A DNA stretch of 6,459 bases, from NCBI GenBank assembly GCA_021782055.1, contig JAJXVP010000161.1, positions 1-6,459 of the forward strand, written 5' to 3'. The notes beneath the pieces were generated by a model. The model did no database searches, was not told the origin of the DNA, and saw only the letters and a list, made by a program, of their open reading frames with translations. Source of the stretch: a bacterium (GTDB lineage: Bacteria > Spirochaetota > Spirochaetia > JABEVK01). The translations under genes and the position numbers were made by a program. Shown here piece by piece: positions 4,877 to 6,459 of this stretch (position 1 is its first letter; each line of letters begins with the position of its first letter).

Positions 4877-6459
4877 ATGAAACTTCAAGCCAAGCTGAGT
4901 TTGCTGATTCTGGGAGCTGTTGTTTTGTTCGGGGCCGCCATCTCGTTATATTTTGCGCTTTTGGCCCCCGCTCGCGAACTTCGTTCCGATCAAAGCATTC
5001 TTCAGGCCGCCTCCTCACAATTTTTACAAGAACGAGCCATGCTGAATAGACTCCCCATGGTGAGCATGGCCGAGTCTCTGCACGCCCTCATCCGTGCCCA
5101 TCAAAATACCGAAAAAGCCCTTAAACATATTGGGCAATTGGCCAACCTTAGGGCAGCCGACCGCGAAATCTCGCAGGCTATGACTGTCATCGACACCTTG
5201 GCGCAAAATGCCCAAGATAGTTACCAAAAAGTCTTGGATGCCTCGCATGCCCTCGCTCAAGAAGCTGGCCAAGTGGGTATTTCCGATCGAGAGCTCGTTG
5301 TCTACGATCTTTTGGTGAGTCCTCTTGTGCTACACAGCCCTCTCTATACACCGTTAAAAGCGCAGGTCGAAGCGCTTCGAAAAGCCCTGCAAAACGACGA
5401 TGTCTGGATTGATAGTGCCTCGCAAACCCTTGCCTCGCAAAATGAAAAGATTCATGAGCTGGTTGACAAAATCGAAAGCAATGTTTCGTCCACCGCCTTA
5501 ACGGTTGTTATCGCTGTCTTTTTGGCTTTGCTGGGGGGGGTGCTGTTGTTGGCCAGACGGCTTTCGCGATCGGTAGCTCGCATCGCCCACGAAGTCCAAC
5601 TCCTTCGCGACGGCGATTTAACACGAACGTTTGATGTTCGGTTTCGCGATGAAGTGGGCGCCTTAGGCCGCGACATGGAAGAATTTTTAGAGCATCACCG
5701 CGGTGTAGTTCGGTCAATCCAAGCTGTTGCTGAAGAAAACCTCAGGGTGAAAGATTCTCTTGAGGCCACCATCGGCACTTCTGAACAGGCGACCAACGGT
5801 CTGCATAACGCAGTGGGAACCATGGATGACAGTCTTTCTCTCCTTGAAAGCAAAATGCAAGAGGTTTCGGGAGCTTTGTCCACCATCCGTGGCATCGTTG
5901 GGGACTTTACCGATGTTTTGGCCGCACAAAATGGCAGTATTCAAGATTCCTCGGCCGCCGTTATAGAAATGCAGGCCTCGATCGACAGCATTGCCCAGCT
6001 GACAGGAACTCGGGCCCAATCGGTATCGGGCCTGGTACAAACTGCGCAAGAAGGCGGTAGTAAGCTTGATCACACCAATGAGTTGATCCGCGAGGTCGGT
6101 GGGTCTGTTGATGATATTCGCGACATGGCGGGTTTGATTCAGCAAATTGCTGGCCAGACTGATCTTTTAGCCATGAATGCCGCTATCGAGGCCGCCCACG
6201 CCGGTGAAGCGGGTAAGGGGTTTTCGGTTGTCGCCGAAGAAATCCGCAAGCTTGCGGAGGCCTCGCGTGAGAACTCTCAGCACATCGGGGTAAAACTACA
6301 ACGGATTGTGGATGTCATCAGTCAGGTCTTGGGGTCGTCAGCGGATACTTACGAGGCGTTTACCCGGATTCAAAAAGAAATTCAGCTTTTTTCGGATTCT
6401 TTGGATGAAATTTCTCAGCGGTTGAAAGAATTCTCGGTCGGGGGCAAACAAATCAACCA
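4877..6459 (+). CDS. membrane-bound methyl-accepting chemotaxis protein, C-terminus cut by window edge
   Basis: Chemoreceptors sense ligands outside the cytoplasm and control the kinase CheA through a long cytoplasmic coiled coil. The visible 527 codons show an N-terminal membrane segment (about 7-29), a roughly 175-residue periplasmic domain (30-205) that looks all-helical and matches no sensor family I recognise, and a second membrane segment (206-226). A HAMP domain follows (about 227-280, with GDLT at 246-249 and DEVGALG at 258-264). Next comes the helical signalling domain, with the conserved hairpin tip [20 protein letters not shown] (424-443) continuing into [18 protein letters not shown] (446-463). 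The distance from HAMP to tip, about 155 residues or 22 heptads, suggests the long 44-heptad class; this is an estimate. The return helix is incomplete, so whether a CheR-docking tail exists is unknown. A G8 tract lies in the second membrane segment. The strong ribosome-binding site supports the start. Divergent from the flavodiiron-like gene, with which it might be co-regulated. Confidence 0.95.
   Translation, partial: MKLQAKLSLLILGAVVLFGAAISLYFALLAPARELRSDQSILQAASSQFLQERAMLNRLPMVSMAESLHALIRAHQNTEKALKHIGQLANLRAADREISQAMTVIDTLAQNAQDSYQKVLDASHALAQEAGQVGISDRELVVYDLLVSPLVLHSPLYTPLKAQVEALRKALQNDDVWIDSASQTLASQNEKIHELVDKIESNVSSTALTVVIAVFLALLGGVLLLARRLSRSVARIAHEVQLLRDGDLTRTFDVRFRDEVGALGRDMEEFLEHHRGVVRSIQAVAEENLRVKDSLEATIGTSEQATNGLHNAVGTMDDSLSLLESKMQEVSGALSTIRGIVGDFTDVLAAQNGSIQDSSAAVIEMQASIDSIAQLTGTRAQSVSGLVQTAQEGGSKLDHTNELIREVGGSVDDIRDMAGLIQQIAGQTDLLAMNAAIEAAHAGEAGKGFSVVAEEIRKLAEASRENSQHIGVKLQRIVDVISQVLGSSADTYEAFTRIQKEIQLFSDSLDEISQRLKEFSVGGKQIN
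5533..5540 (+). repeat. G8 homopolymer inside the chemoreceptor coding sequence
   Basis: Eight consecutive G bases encode the end of Leu219, Gly220, Gly221 and the start of Val222 in the second membrane segment. Read by hand, loss of one G leads to a TAG stop within about 15 codons, and gain of one G leads to a TGA stop about 35 codons later. Either change would remove the HAMP and signalling domains. It is long enough to be a candidate slippage tract, but is not proof of phase variation. Confidence 0.6.

Noticed and set aside
5714..6145. 143-codon open frame antisense to the chemoreceptor
   Set aside because: It lies opposite the conserved signalling domain and has no domain of its own.
1..6459. 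Search for CRISPR repeats, tRNA genes, insertion-sequence ends or a toxin-antitoxin pair
   Set aside because: Spacers between genes are only 43 to 101 bases long and contain no spaced direct repeats, tRNA-like cloverleaf or terminal inverted repeats that I could see.

Overview
The window is 6.46 kb of densely coding bacterial chromosome with five genes, two of them cut by the window edges, and no RNA gene, insertion sequence or CRISPR array that I could find. The organism is probably a Gram-negative-type bacterium of moderate GC content. A spirochaete is my working guess (about 50-60%). It rests on the MurC nucleotide-binding loop of the GIKGTGM type and on a chemoreceptor tip reading [19 protein letters not shown], both of which I associate with spirochaetes. 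No 16S or other decisive marker is present.

Layout. Positions 1-2214 (minus strand) hold a murC-yicC operon: the MurC peptidoglycan ligase is followed, with a 4-base ATGA overlap, by a YicC-family endoribonuclease that runs off the left edge. A 70-base divergent spacer (2215-2284) separates murC from a plus-strand solitary N6-adenine DNA methyltransferase (2285-3688). That gene converges across a short hairpin-bearing spacer on a minus-strand gene (3732-4775). This gene encodes a protein I read as a degenerate flavodiiron protein: the two-domain layout (beta-lactamase fold plus flavodoxin-like domain) is kept, but essentially all di-iron ligands and the FMN loops are gone. A 101-base divergent spacer (4776-4876) then leads to a membrane chemoreceptor (methyl-accepting chemotaxis protein) that runs off the right edge.

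How the parts may relate. murC and yicC form a conventional housekeeping pair. The methyltransferase and the flavodiiron-like gene look like accessory genes, and both proteins are unusually rich in tryptophan. The divergent pairing of the flavodiiron-like gene with a chemoreceptor recalls the di-iron ODP oxygen sensors that partner chemoreceptors in Treponema denticola. Here, however, the protein appears to have lost the metal site, so a sensing role is only a hypothesis. Three genes (murC, the methyltransferase and the flavodiiron-like gene) have promoter-like elements so close to their start codons that leaderless or near-leaderless mRNAs are predicted. The chemoreceptor, by contrast, has a strong Shine-Dalgarno sequence. 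The chemoreceptor also carries a G8 tract inside its second membrane segment, where a one-base slip would remove the whole signalling domain.
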